64,000 bases of DNA from Pseudomonas syringae KCTC 12500 (GTDB lineage Bacteria > Pseudomonadota > Gammaproteobacteria > Pseudomonadales > Pseudomonadaceae): contig NZ_AYTM02000002.1 in assembly GCF_000507185.2 (NCBI RefSeq), forward strand, positions 4,437,501-4,501,500. Reading direction: 5' to 3'. The translations under genes were made by a program, and so were the position numbers. The notes beneath the pieces are model-generated. The model was not told where the DNA came from. It was given only the letters and a program-made list of their open reading frames with translations, and searched no databases. Below are positions 56,848 through 64,000 of this stretch, in pieces (the stretch's first letter is position 1; every line of letters begins with the position of its first letter).

Positions 56848-57972
56848 ATGGAACAGGACATCATCAGATTTTTCACAGACTCGCAATTTCTGGGCATATC
56901 GCTCGCTAACTGGATACTGGCTATCTTCGCCTCGACCCTGAGTTTTATTCTGGTCAGGGGCGTGATCGGTTTTGTGCTCAGAAAGATGCGTTCGCGTGCG
57001 GATGCGCCCAGCACGCATATGCGATACATCGTTGTGCAGGTGCTGTCGGGCACCAGTAATACCTTATTGCTGCTGGCTTCCATTCTGATCGGCATCGGCA
57101 TGCTCGATCTGCCGGAACGCTGGCTGGGCCGGGTCAGCAGTCTGTGGTTCGTGGTCGCCGCATTACAGGTCGGGCTGTGGGCGAACCGGGCGATCGCGCT
57201 CGCGTTGCAGCGCTATTTCGTACGTCACAACGCCAGCGGCACCTTTCAGGGCAGCGCGTTGGCCACGTTGAGTCTGTGGGGCGCGAAGGTGTTGCTGTGG
57301 GCCACGGTGGTCATGGCGATGCTGTCGAACGTCGGGGTCAATATCACCGCGTTCGTCGCCAGCCTCGGGGTCGGCGGTATCGCGGTCGCGCTGGCGGTGC
57401 AGAACATTCTGGGCGACGTGTTTGCCTCGCTGTCCATCGCAGTAGACAAGCCTTTCGAGGTCGGCGACTTCATCGTCGTCGGCGCGCTGTCCGGCACGGT
57501 CGAGCACGTGGGCCTCAAGACCACACGGATCCGCAGCCTGGGTGGCGAGCAGATCGTGATGGCCAACGCCGACATGATCAACAACACCATCCAGAACTAC
57601 AAACGCTTGCAGGAACGACGCATTGTCTTCGAATTCAGGCTGACCTATGACTGCTCGGTCGATCAGATCAGGGAAGTGCCGAAGAAAGTCGAAGCGATCA
57701 TCAACGCGCAGAAGCTGGCGCGTTTCGACCGTTCGCATTTTCGGGGTTTTGGCGAGACATCACTGGAGTTCGAGACCGTTTTCATCGTGCTCGACCCCAG
57801 CTACAACGTCTATATGGATGTGCAGCAGGCGATCAATCTGGACATCATGGAAGCCTTTGCCGAACTGGATGTGCGTTTCGCGTTCCCGTCCCGCACGGTG
57901 TACGTGGCGTCCCTGCCACCGGTTAAAACTGCTCGTCCGACTGCGCTGGAGGCAGCCGACGCGACCACCTGA
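56848..57972 (+). CDS. MscS-family mechanosensitive channel
   Basis: 374 aa. Four hydrophobic segments are visible (about 18-40, 66-90, 102-122 and 140-165). The pore-lining helix is typical: GVNITAFVASLGVGGIAVALAVQNILGDVFASLSI, with the Gly/Ala packing of MscS TM3. The beta domain follows (VDKPFEVGDFIVVGALSGTVEHVGLKTTRIRSLGGEQIVMANADMINNTIQNY). Such channels open under membrane tension and release solutes on osmotic downshift. There is one extra N-terminal membrane segment compared with E. coli MscS. A GGAGCCGGGGG stretch precedes the ATG. Confidence 0.92.
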   Translation: MEQDIIRFFTDSQFLGISLANWILAIFASTLSFILVRGVIGFVLRKMRSRADAPSTHMRYIVVQVLSGTSNTLLLLASILIGIGMLDLPERWLGRVSSLWFVVAALQVGLWANRAIALALQRYFVRHNASGTFQGSALATLSLWGAKVLLWATVVMAMLSNVGVNITAFVASLGVGGIAVALAVQNILGDVFASLSIAVDKPFEVGDFIVVGALSGTVEHVGLKTTRIRSLGGEQIVMANADMINNTIQNYKRLQERRIVFEFRLTYDCSVDQIREVPKKVEAIINAQKLARFDRSHFRGFGETSLEFETVFIVLDPSYNVYMDVQQAINLDIMEAFAELDVRFAFPSRTVYVASLPPVKTARPTALEAADATT

Positions 57973-57977
57973 TGGAA

Positions 57978-59663
57978 TCAGGCCGGAAACTGCAGCGCGT
58001 TGGTCAGGTCGCCCATCGGTGCTTGGCCACGTGCGATCATGGCCTCGTCGCGGCGTTTCAGACCGTCGAGTTTTTCCAGGCCATGCACGCGAGTGATCAG
58101 GCGCAGGATCGAGGCGGTGTCGTAAACCGTGTGGTCGACCTTGCCCTTGCGGGCGAAAGGAGAGATGACCAGAGCGGGAATGCGCGTGCCAGGACCGAAG
58201 CGATCGCCTTTTGGCGGCGCGACGTGGTCCCACCAGCCGCCGTTCTCGTCGACGGTGACGACGATTACCATGTTGTCCCACTGCGGGCTCTTGCGCAGCA
58301 CCTTGATCACCCGGTCGATGTGCCGGTCACCCGCAGCCACGTCGGCGTAACCGGCGTGCATGTTCAGGTTGCCCTGGGGTTTGTAGAAGGTCACCGCAGG
58401 CAACTTGCCCGCTTCGGCATCGGCGAGGAAGCGATTGGTGCTCGACTCGTCACCCAGCCCACCATCACGCAGGCGCTTTTTGCGCTCTTCAGGGTGCTGC
58501 GGCCCCTGCTGCTTGAAGTAGTTGAATGGCTGGTGATGGTATTGAAAGTTGGGGATTTTCGGGATCCCGGTGGAGTCCTTGAACTCATCCAGCGTCACTT
58601 GCCAGGCGCCGGCATACCAAGCCCAGTCAACATTCCTTTTCGACAGCTTGTCACCGATGTGCTCGTGGCTTTGTGGAACCAGTACGTTGGGCAGATCCGG
58701 TTTCGAGTAATCAGGGTTCTGCGGGTCGCGCAGCCAGGTTGGCCAGTAGGGCGGAGCCATGGTGTTGACCGCGTAGTTGTCCGGCGTGATGGCGCTGGGG
58801 CCGAATTGTGGCGGCCCGTCCATGGCGCTGGCCGGCGACTTGTCGAGCGGTTTGAGGCGCGGGTCCAGCGGATTGAAGCTCTGCAGGGTGGCGATTTGCG
58901 ACTTGGCCGGAGATTCGGCGGCGTTCGGGTAAACAGGCGCGGTGGCTGAAATCAGGTACTGGTGGTTCAGGAACGAGCCGCCGAAAGCACCCTGAAAAAA
59001 GTTGTCACACAGCACGAACTCCTCGGCCACGTCCCACAGGCGCAATGAGTACTGAGTCTGTGCGTAGTTGCCCATGGTCAGACCGCCCGCATCCGCCCAG
59101 GCCACGAAACGGTCGTTCTTGCCGTCGTTGATCTGCATCTGGTTCTGGTAAAAGACGTGCCACAGGTCGCGGGTCACCAGGCTCAGCGGCAGGTCTTCAC
59201 CGTTTGGCCCCTTGAGCGGGAACGGCGCGTTGGGCAGGTCTTGCTGAAACTGCTCGCCCACCGGGTAGGTCACGCCATCGACGGTTTGCGGTCCGACCTG
59301 CAGCACGCCGCCCCAGGCCGGTGGCAGTTTGGACAATCGCGTGCCGTCGCGGTCGCGCTGCTCGTAATCGGAAGGCCTGAGCGAGGCGAGCGGCTTTTCG
59401 ACACCGGGGAAATCGCCGAACAGGTTATTGAAGCTGCGGTTCTCGGCGTAGATCACCACAATGGTTTTCACATTTTCGCGCAAGGCGCGATCCAGCGCGG
59501 GGCCGGCAAGGTGATGATGCCGTTCGTTGTCGCCAGGCGGCTTCTCGTGGGCGGAAACGTAACTGCTAAGGGTGACACCTGCACCCAACGCAGCCATCCC
59601 GCCCAGAAAACGACGGCGGCCGGGGTTTTCATTGGTATCTTCGTCGTCTGGTCTGTCGCTCAT
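57978..59663 (-). CDS. Tat-exported phosphoesterase (phospholipase C/acid phosphatase AcpA family)
   Basis: 561 aa from the ATG at 59663; a TTG two codons earlier is less likely. A twin-arginine signal is clear (NPGRRRFLGGMAALGAGVTLSSYVSA, about residues 15-40). The catalytic domain starts with IVVIYAENRSFNNLFGDFPG, the phosphoesterase motif with the metal-binding Glu-Asn. It contains NFFQGAFGGSFLNHQYLI, a metal site VVTVDENGGWWDHVAPP, and FGPGTRIPALVISPFARKG. The family hydrolyses phosphoesters in the periplasm or outside the cell. The exact substrate is unclear. It converges with the MscS gene with five bases between stops. Confidence 0.9.
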   Translation of the reverse strand: MSDRPDDEDTNENPGRRRFLGGMAALGAGVTLSSYVSAHEKPPGDNERHHHLAGPALDRALRENVKTIVVIYAENRSFNNLFGDFPGVEKPLASLRPSDYEQRDRDGTRLSKLPPAWGGVLQVGPQTVDGVTYPVGEQFQQDLPNAPFPLKGPNGEDLPLSLVTRDLWHVFYQNQMQINDGKNDRFVAWADAGGLTMGNYAQTQYSLRLWDVAEEFVLCDNFFQGAFGGSFLNHQYLISATAPVYPNAAESPAKSQIATLQSFNPLDPRLKPLDKSPASAMDGPPQFGPSAITPDNYAVNTMAPPYWPTWLRDPQNPDYSKPDLPNVLVPQSHEHIGDKLSKRNVDWAWYAGAWQVTLDEFKDSTGIPKIPNFQYHHQPFNYFKQQGPQHPEERKKRLRDGGLGDESSTNRFLADAEAGKLPAVTFYKPQGNLNMHAGYADVAAGDRHIDRVIKVLRKSPQWDNMVIVVTVDENGGWWDHVAPPKGDRFGPGTRIPALVISPFARKGKVDHTVYDTASILRLITRVHGLEKLDGLKRRDEAMIARGQAPMGDLTNALQFPA

Positions 59664-59756
59664 CGCCAAATACTCGCGCTGGTTAATGTGTTGCCAAAGA
59701 TTTCAGGCGAGCGTAACGATGGAATATGACGCTATTGCGACAACGCAGATGAAGGG

Positions 59757-60551
59757 TCAGGGGACGGTGGGCGTGGTGTAGTGATCAATGATCTGCTGGA
59801 TCTCCCCCGACAGACGCATCTGCACCAGCGTGCGCAAAATCCTGCCCACTGGCAGATCGGAGTTGTTGCGGATCACGCAGGCGGCCGGCTGTTCGGCGAC
59901 CATTGATATCGGCATGAGCTTCTTGCCGGCAGGCAGGTTCCGGTTGGTCCATTCGAGGATCAACTGATTGGTCACCGCATAGTTGTAGCGCCCGGCCATC
60001 AGTTTGCCGAGCGTCTGGTTCTGCGTGCGTGCATCTTCACGGACCAGTTTATGCGCCTCGAAAAGATGCTGCAGGGCCGGGTAGGTGTAGCCCAATACGG
60101 TGCCGACGGTTTCGTTGTCGAACTGCTCGGGGTAGGGGCCGGCAGCCGTTGCCGCCGAAGCGACCAGCCAGTCGCGCTGATAGAGAATTGGCAGGCTCCA
60201 CAGGTAGTCCCCGGACAGGTCCGGGTACCACGCCTGGGCGCTGTAGCAGTGCATGTCGACTTCGCTACGCTCTAGCGCCGACTGGATGCGCAGGCGTGGC
60301 ATCACGTGATAACTGGCTTCGAGGCCCACATGGTGCGCAAGGCTTTGCATGATGTCGAACAGAATGCCGGATTCGGGACGAAAGTCGGTGATGTGCATCA
60401 TCGGCATGGTCCAGCCTTCGTTGACCGCAAAGCTCAAGGTTCCCTGTGCCGCGCGGCCGGTTTGCGGCAACAGCAATAGCAGACAGAGCGCCGCTGCACA
60501 AGGCAACGGCGGTGTGGTGAAGGCCCGAATAAAGCGCATCAATTGAGTCAT
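59757..60551 (-). CDS. Periplasmic solute-binding protein-like (family 3 type)
   Basis: 264 aa from the ATG at 60551. A signal peptide is present (hydrophobic CAAALCLLLLLPQTGRA, cleavage after GRAA). The mature part resembles amino-acid-type binding proteins (LSFAVNEGWTMPM, SGILFDIMQSLAHHVGLEASYHVMPRLRIQSALERSEVDMHC, ending GRILRTLVQMRLSGEIQQIIDHY). No permease or ATPase gene is adjacent, so it may be an orphan binding protein or a sensor component. It is followed by the phosphoesterase gene on the same strand with a 93-base gap. Confidence 0.82.
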   Translation of the reverse strand: MTQLMRFIRAFTTPPLPCAAALCLLLLLPQTGRAAQGTLSFAVNEGWTMPMMHITDFRPESGILFDIMQSLAHHVGLEASYHVMPRLRIQSALERSEVDMHCYSAQAWYPDLSGDYLWSLPILYQRDWLVASAATAAGPYPEQFDNETVGTVLGYTYPALQHLFEAHKLVREDARTQNQTLGKLMAGRYNYAVTNQLILEWTNRNLPAGKKLMPISMVAEQPAACVIRNNSDLPVGRILRTLVQMRLSGEIQQIIDHYTTPTVP

Positions 60552-60651
60552 TTGCACAACTTAGCCACAATAGAGACGGACACCAGATGCAATTTTGCCC
60601 CTGCTCGGCTAGCATTGGCGGTCTTCCGCTTACCAGTTGCGACGGTTTTAA

Positions 60652-62874
60652 ATGAGTTATCAGGTTCTTGCACGTAAATGGCGTCCGCGCTCGTTCCGCG
60701 AAATGGTCGGCCAGGCTCATGTGTTGAAGGCCCTGATCAACGCGCTGGACAGCCAGCGCCTGCACCATGCCTATCTGTTTACCGGCACCCGGGGCGTCGG
60801 CAAGACAACTATCGCGCGGATCATCGCCAAGTGCCTGAACTGTGAAACCGGCATCACCTCGACGCCTTGCGGCACCTGTTCGGTGTGCAAGGAGATCGAC
60901 GAGGGCCGTTTCGTCGACCTGATCGAAATCGACGCTGCCAGCCGCACCAAGGTCGAAGACACGCGCGAGCTGTTGGATAACGTGCAGTACGCGCCAAGTC
61001 GCGGTCGCTTCAAGGTCTACCTGATCGACGAAGTGCACATGCTTTCCAGCCACTCGTTCAACGCCTTGCTCAAGACGCTTGAAGAGCCGCCGCCCTACGT
61101 CAAGTTCATCCTCGCCACCACCGATCCGCAAAAGCTGCCGGCGACCATTCTTTCGCGCTGCCTGCAGTTCTCGTTGAAAAACATGACGCCTGAACGCGTG
61201 GTCGAGCATCTGACCCACGTGCTGGGCGTCGAGAACGTGCCCTTCGAAGACGACGCGCTGTGGCTGCTCGGGCGCGCCGCCGATGGTTCGATGCGTGATG
61301 CGATGAGCCTCACCGATCAGGCCATTGCCTTCGGTGAAGGCAAGGTAATGGCTGCCGATGTACGAGCCATGCTCGGCACGCTGGACCACGGCCAGGTGTT
61401 CGATGTACTGACGGCGCTGCTGGAAGGCGATGCCCGCGGGGTGCTGGAGGCGGTACGCCACTTGGCCGAGCAGGGCCCTGACTGGAATGGCGTGCTCTCG
61501 GAAATCCTCAATGTGCTGCACCGTGTGGCGATTGCCCAGGCGTTGCCGGAAGGCGTCGACAACGGTCATGGTGATCGTGACCGGGTGTTGGCGCTTGCGC
61601 AGGCCCTGCCTGCCGAAGACGTACAGTTTTACTACCAGATGGGCTTGATTGGTCGCCGTGACCTGCCGCTGGCCCCTGATCCGCGTGGCGGCTTCGAGAT
61701 GGTCCTGCTGCGCATGCTGGCGTTCCGTCCTGCCGACAGCGAAGACGCGCCGAGGCAGCCGCTAAAGCCAGTGGGGATCAGCCAGGCCACGGTTGATTCC
61801 CGAAAAGCAGTGGCTGATGCGACACCTGTTGCATCGGCAGCTCCCGCAGTGTCTACCGCCCCGGTGATGGCTGCGCCCGATCCGGCCTTCGAAGCGCTGC
61901 CGCCTGCGGCGCCGGCGATGCCTGCCGCCGCCCGGCCAGAGCCCGCGGTACAGCCGGAATCGAAGCCAGAGCCACAAGCCGCGCCAGTCGAAGACCTCGA
62001 CCTGCCGTGGAATGAACCGAAATCCCCGGCTGCCGAACCCGCCGCCGAAACTGCGCCCCCTACCGAATCTGAGGGCGAATCTGATGCCGAGCCAGTAGCC
62101 GAGCCGGTTCTGGAGACCGTTTCCGAGCAGCCCGACCTGACGCCCATGCCGACGCCTACGCCCGCCAGCCCGGTGCCGGCCGCACCTGAAGCCGAGCCTG
62201 CACAGCCGGCAGCCGAGCAGTCGGTCACGCCGGCAATGCTCGAAGCCATTCCGGACTCTGCGTATCTGTCCATGCACGCCAATTCGACGTCTTCCGGCTC
62301 CGGGCCCATGGGGCGTGACGACGAGCCGCCAGCAGACGACGATTATGTCGAGCCGGATATCGACATAGACCCGGCGTCCTACAGCTATCTGGATGAGTTG
62401 GCCCACGAAAGTGTCGTCGAGCTTGAAGCCGTCGAACCGGAGCCTGCTCCGGCTGCCAAACCGGCCACCGGTCTTGCGGCCGAGTGGCTGGACGTGTTTC
62501 CCAAGCTGCCGATCTCCGGGATGACCGGCAGCATCGCGGCCAACTGCACACTGATCTCGGTCGATGGCGACAACTGGCTGCTGCACCTGGACCCGGCGCA
62601 CAGCGCGCTGTTCAACTCGACGCAGCAGCGGCGTCTGAACGATGCGTTGAACCAGTACCATGGGCGCACGATCAATCTGAGTATCGAGCTGATCAAGCCC
62701 GAGCAGGAAACCCCTGCGCAGGCTGCTTCACGGTTGCGTGCCGAGCGCCAGCGCCAGGCCGAAGCCTCGATCCAGGCCGACCCGTACATCCAGCAGATGC
62801 TGCAACAGTTTGGCGCTGTGATCCGGGAAGACACGATCAAACCGGTGGACGCGCCTGCGGTGCCGGCTCAATAA
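60652..62874 (+). CDS. dnaX: DNA polymerase III subunits tau/gamma
   Basis: 740 aa. DnaX is the clamp-loader ATPase of the replication machine. Walker A GTRGVGKT is at 45-52. The zinc-binding cysteines C64, C73, C76 and C79 match the E. coli positions. DEVHMLS and the ALLKTLEEPP sensor segment follow. A long Pro/Ala/Glu-rich linker covers about 380-560. A C-terminal tau-like domain (LAAEWLDVFPKLPISGMTGSIAANC) binds polymerase in relatives. I saw no A-rich slippery sequence of the E. coli type, so a frameshifted gamma form is not evident. ybaB follows after 61 bases. Confidence 0.96.
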   Translation: MSYQVLARKWRPRSFREMVGQAHVLKALINALDSQRLHHAYLFTGTRGVGKTTIARIIAKCLNCETGITSTPCGTCSVCKEIDEGRFVDLIEIDAASRTKVEDTRELLDNVQYAPSRGRFKVYLIDEVHMLSSHSFNALLKTLEEPPPYVKFILATTDPQKLPATILSRCLQFSLKNMTPERVVEHLTHVLGVENVPFEDDALWLLGRAADGSMRDAMSLTDQAIAFGEGKVMAADVRAMLGTLDHGQVFDVLTALLEGDARGVLEAVRHLAEQGPDWNGVLSEILNVLHRVAIAQALPEGVDNGHGDRDRVLALAQALPAEDVQFYYQMGLIGRRDLPLAPDPRGGFEMVLLRMLAFRPADSEDAPRQPLKPVGISQATVDSRKAVADATPVASAAPAVSTAPVMAAPDPAFEALPPAAPAMPAAARPEPAVQPESKPEPQAAPVEDLDLPWNEPKSPAAEPAAETAPPTESEGESDAEPVAEPVLETVSEQPDLTPMPTPTPASPVPAAPEAEPAQPAAEQSVTPAMLEAIPDSAYLSMHANSTSSGSGPMGRDDEPPADDDYVEPDIDIDPASYSYLDELAHESVVELEAVEPEPAPAAKPATGLAAEWLDVFPKLPISGMTGSIAANCTLISVDGDNWLLHLDPAHSALFNSTQQRRLNDALNQYHGRTINLSIELIKPEQETPAQAASRLRAERQRQAEASIQADPYIQQMLQQFGAVIREDTIKPVDAPAVPAQ

Positions 62875-62935
62875 CTGAACACAGGGCGCCGCTGGCGCCA
62901 CGCAAACGAACCATCCATTTTCGAGGAGATATCCC

Positions 62936-63262
62936 ATGATGAAAGGTGGCATGGCTGGTCTGATGAAGCAGGCGCAGCAAATGCAGGAAAAAATGGCCAA
63001 GATGCAGGAAGAACTGGCCAACGCGGAAGTCACCGGTCAATCGGGCGCAGGCCTGGTGAGCGTGGTGATGACCGGTCGTCATGACGTCAAGCGCATCAAT
63101 CTGGATGACAGCCTGATGCAGGAAGACAAGGAAGTGCTGGAAGACCTGATCGCCGCCGCCGTCAACGACGCTGTGCGCAAGATCGAGCAGGCCAGCCAGG
63201 ACAAGACGGCTTCCATGACCGCTGGCATGCAGTTGCCGCCCGGTATGAAGCTGCCGTTCTGA
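62936..63262 (+). CDS. ybaB: YbaB/EbfC nucleoid-associated protein
   Basis: 108 aa, with AGGAG seven bases before the ATG. A small dimeric DNA-binding protein, usually linked to dnaX. Features are the Met/Gln/Lys-rich first helix ([35 protein letters not shown]), the central strand [10 protein letters not shown], and the PPGMKLPF tail. In other Pseudomonas and in E. coli recR comes next; here a terminator follows and the next gene is tusA. Confidence 0.95.
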   Translation: MMKGGMAGLMKQAQQMQEKMAKMQEELANAEVTGQSGAGLVSVVMTGRHDVKRINLDDSLMQEDKEVLEDLIAAAVNDAVRKIEQASQDKTASMTAGMQLPPGMKLPF

Positions 63263-63282
63263 CGGTCGCACGGGTCATGATC

Positions 63283-63310
63283 AATGCCAGGCCCTGTGCC
63301 TGGCATTTTT
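63283..63310 (+). terminator. Terminator of the dnaX-ybaB unit
   Basis: AATGCCAGGC and GCCTGGCATT form a ten-base stem with loop CCTGT, followed by further T. It begins 20 bases after the ybaB stop. Confidence 0.85.
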
Positions 63311-63422
63311 CTGTCTGCTGTCTGGCTGGCCGGGCGCCGTTGTTCGGCTTCATCACTACTATCAGCATTTGGCCTGATCGACTGAATTGAGCGACAATCT
63401 TCCCCCGTCTCTGGAGTGCCCC

Positions 63423-63677
63423 ATGTCTGAGCCCATTGAAAACCTCACTGTCGACGCCGAGCTGGATGCCGTCGGGCTGTTCTGTCCGGAACCGGTGATG
63501 ATGTTGCACCAGAAGGTGCGTGATCTGCCTGCGGGCGGTCTGCTCAAGGTCACTGCAACCGATCCGTCCACGCGTCGCGATATCCCGAAATTCTGTGTAT
63601 TTCTTGGCCATGAGCTGGTTGCGGAGCAAGCCGAAGAGGGCACGTTCCTCTACTGGATCCGCAAGAAGTCCGACTGA
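63423..63677 (+). CDS. tusA: TusA-family sulfur carrier protein
   Basis: 84 aa from the ATG at 63423; earlier in-frame codons do not extend the fold. TusA accepts persulfide sulfur from cysteine desulfurase and passes it on for tRNA thiolation and cofactor synthesis. The conserved motif [22 protein letters not shown] holds the active Cys in CPEP. The rest ([29 protein letters not shown]) matches the family two-layer fold. pdxB follows on the same strand after 88 bases. Confidence 0.93.
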   Translation: MSEPIENLTVDAELDAVGLFCPEPVMMLHQKVRDLPAGGLLKVTATDPSTRRDIPKFCVFLGHELVAEQAEEGTFLYWIRKKSD

Positions 63678-63765
63678 TCGCCACATCGCTGCAACCCGCG
63701 CTGTTCACGACGCACCTGTTCCCGATTCGAGCAGGTCCCTGTTCGCCAGACCCAGAGAGTCCTCC

Positions 63766-64000
63766 ATGCGCATTGTTGCTGACGAAAATATTCCCCTGCT
63801 CGACGCCTTTTTTGCTCATTTCGGTGAGATTCATCGTTTGCCGGGCCGCGCCATGGACCGAGCCGCGGTGGCTGATGCAGACATCCTGCTGGTTCGCTCG
63901 GTCACTGCAGTGACCCGCGAACTGCTTGAGGGTAGCCCGGTGCGTTTTGTCGGGACCTGCACCATTGGCACTGATCACCTCGATCTGGACTGGTTTCAGC
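63766..64000 (+). CDS. pdxB: Erythronate-4-phosphate dehydrogenase, 3'-truncated by the window
   Basis: The first 78 codons are present ([28 protein letters not shown]). PdxB oxidises 4-phosphoerythronate in pyridoxal-phosphate synthesis and belongs to the D-2-hydroxyacid dehydrogenases. The early segment [20 protein letters not shown] and the [15 protein letters not shown] strand are typical. The gene runs past the right edge. Confidence 0.93.
   Translation, partial: MRIVADENIPLLDAFFAHFGEIHRLPGRAMDRAAVADADILLVRSVTAVTRELLEGSPVRFVGTCTIGTDHLDLDWFQ

Noticed and set aside
61780..62300. Programmed frameshift site in dnaX
   Set aside because: No A-AAA-AAG-type slippery run with a downstream hairpin was seen; only the full-length frame is supported.

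Overview
The window comes from the chromosome of a plant-associated Pseudomonas, most likely a member of the P. syringae complex. The reasons are the GC-rich coding style (my impression is roughly 60% GC), Pseudomonas-type housekeeping genes (smc-zipA-ligA, dnaX-ybaB, pdxB), an ACC deaminase with its Lrp-type regulator, and small palindromic repeats of the Pseudomonas REP kind. The species call is inference; no database was searched.

Region 1 (1-22239) is the 3' part of a large nonribosomal peptide/polyketide locus. Three giant genes overlap by ATGA junctions, and a TauD-type Fe(II)/2-oxoglutarate dioxygenase gene follows. The first gene is cut by the window edge and reads A(partial)-PCP-C-A-PCP-Cy-A-PCP-Ox. 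Its last adenylation domain carries the cysteine code DLYNMSLIW, and with the cyclisation and FMN oxidase domains it should build a thiazole. The second gene is docking domain-C-A-PCP-TE. The third starts again with an A-PCP loading unit, then C-A-PCP-KS-KR-ACP-TE. Its polyketide module has no acyltransferase, and it has its own thioesterase. The locus therefore looks like two assembly lines in one operon.

Region 2 (22282-31642) is mixed accessory and core content: a GNAT acetyltransferase, a saccharopine-dehydrogenase-like oxidoreductase, a chemoreceptor with a FliA-type promoter, a divergent DMT exporter/LysR pair, a ParE/RelE-type toxin-antitoxin pair with a palindromic operator, acdS with divergent acdR, and a DUF808 membrane protein.

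Region 3 (31817-46239) is a purine-catabolism block that runs from guanine and xanthine to ureidoglycolate and glyoxylate. It holds guaD, xdhA-xdhB-xdhC, the cytochrome-c-linked urate oxidase puuD, uraH, uraD, puuE, alc and allA, a Tsx-like outer-membrane channel and two GntR/FCD regulators. Three copies of a YTGTRTACAR palindrome lie in front of puuE, uraH and the first gntR gene, which suggests a shared operator. The 3' end of xdhB contains a REP-like inverted repeat that is translated.

Region 4 (46244-64000) is mainly housekeeping: smc, zipA, ligA, a zinc metallopeptidase, a GNAT gene, the 4.5S SRP RNA, an MscS-type channel, a Tat-exported phosphoesterase, a solute-binding protein, dnaX, ybaB, tusA and the start of pdxB. 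Two oddities stand out. An unrecognised gene beside the 4.5S RNA has a 2-oxoglutarate-dioxygenase-like H-x-D...H...R pattern. recR, which normally follows dnaX-ybaB in Pseudomonas, is absent there. No tRNA, rRNA, CRISPR array or insertion sequence was seen.
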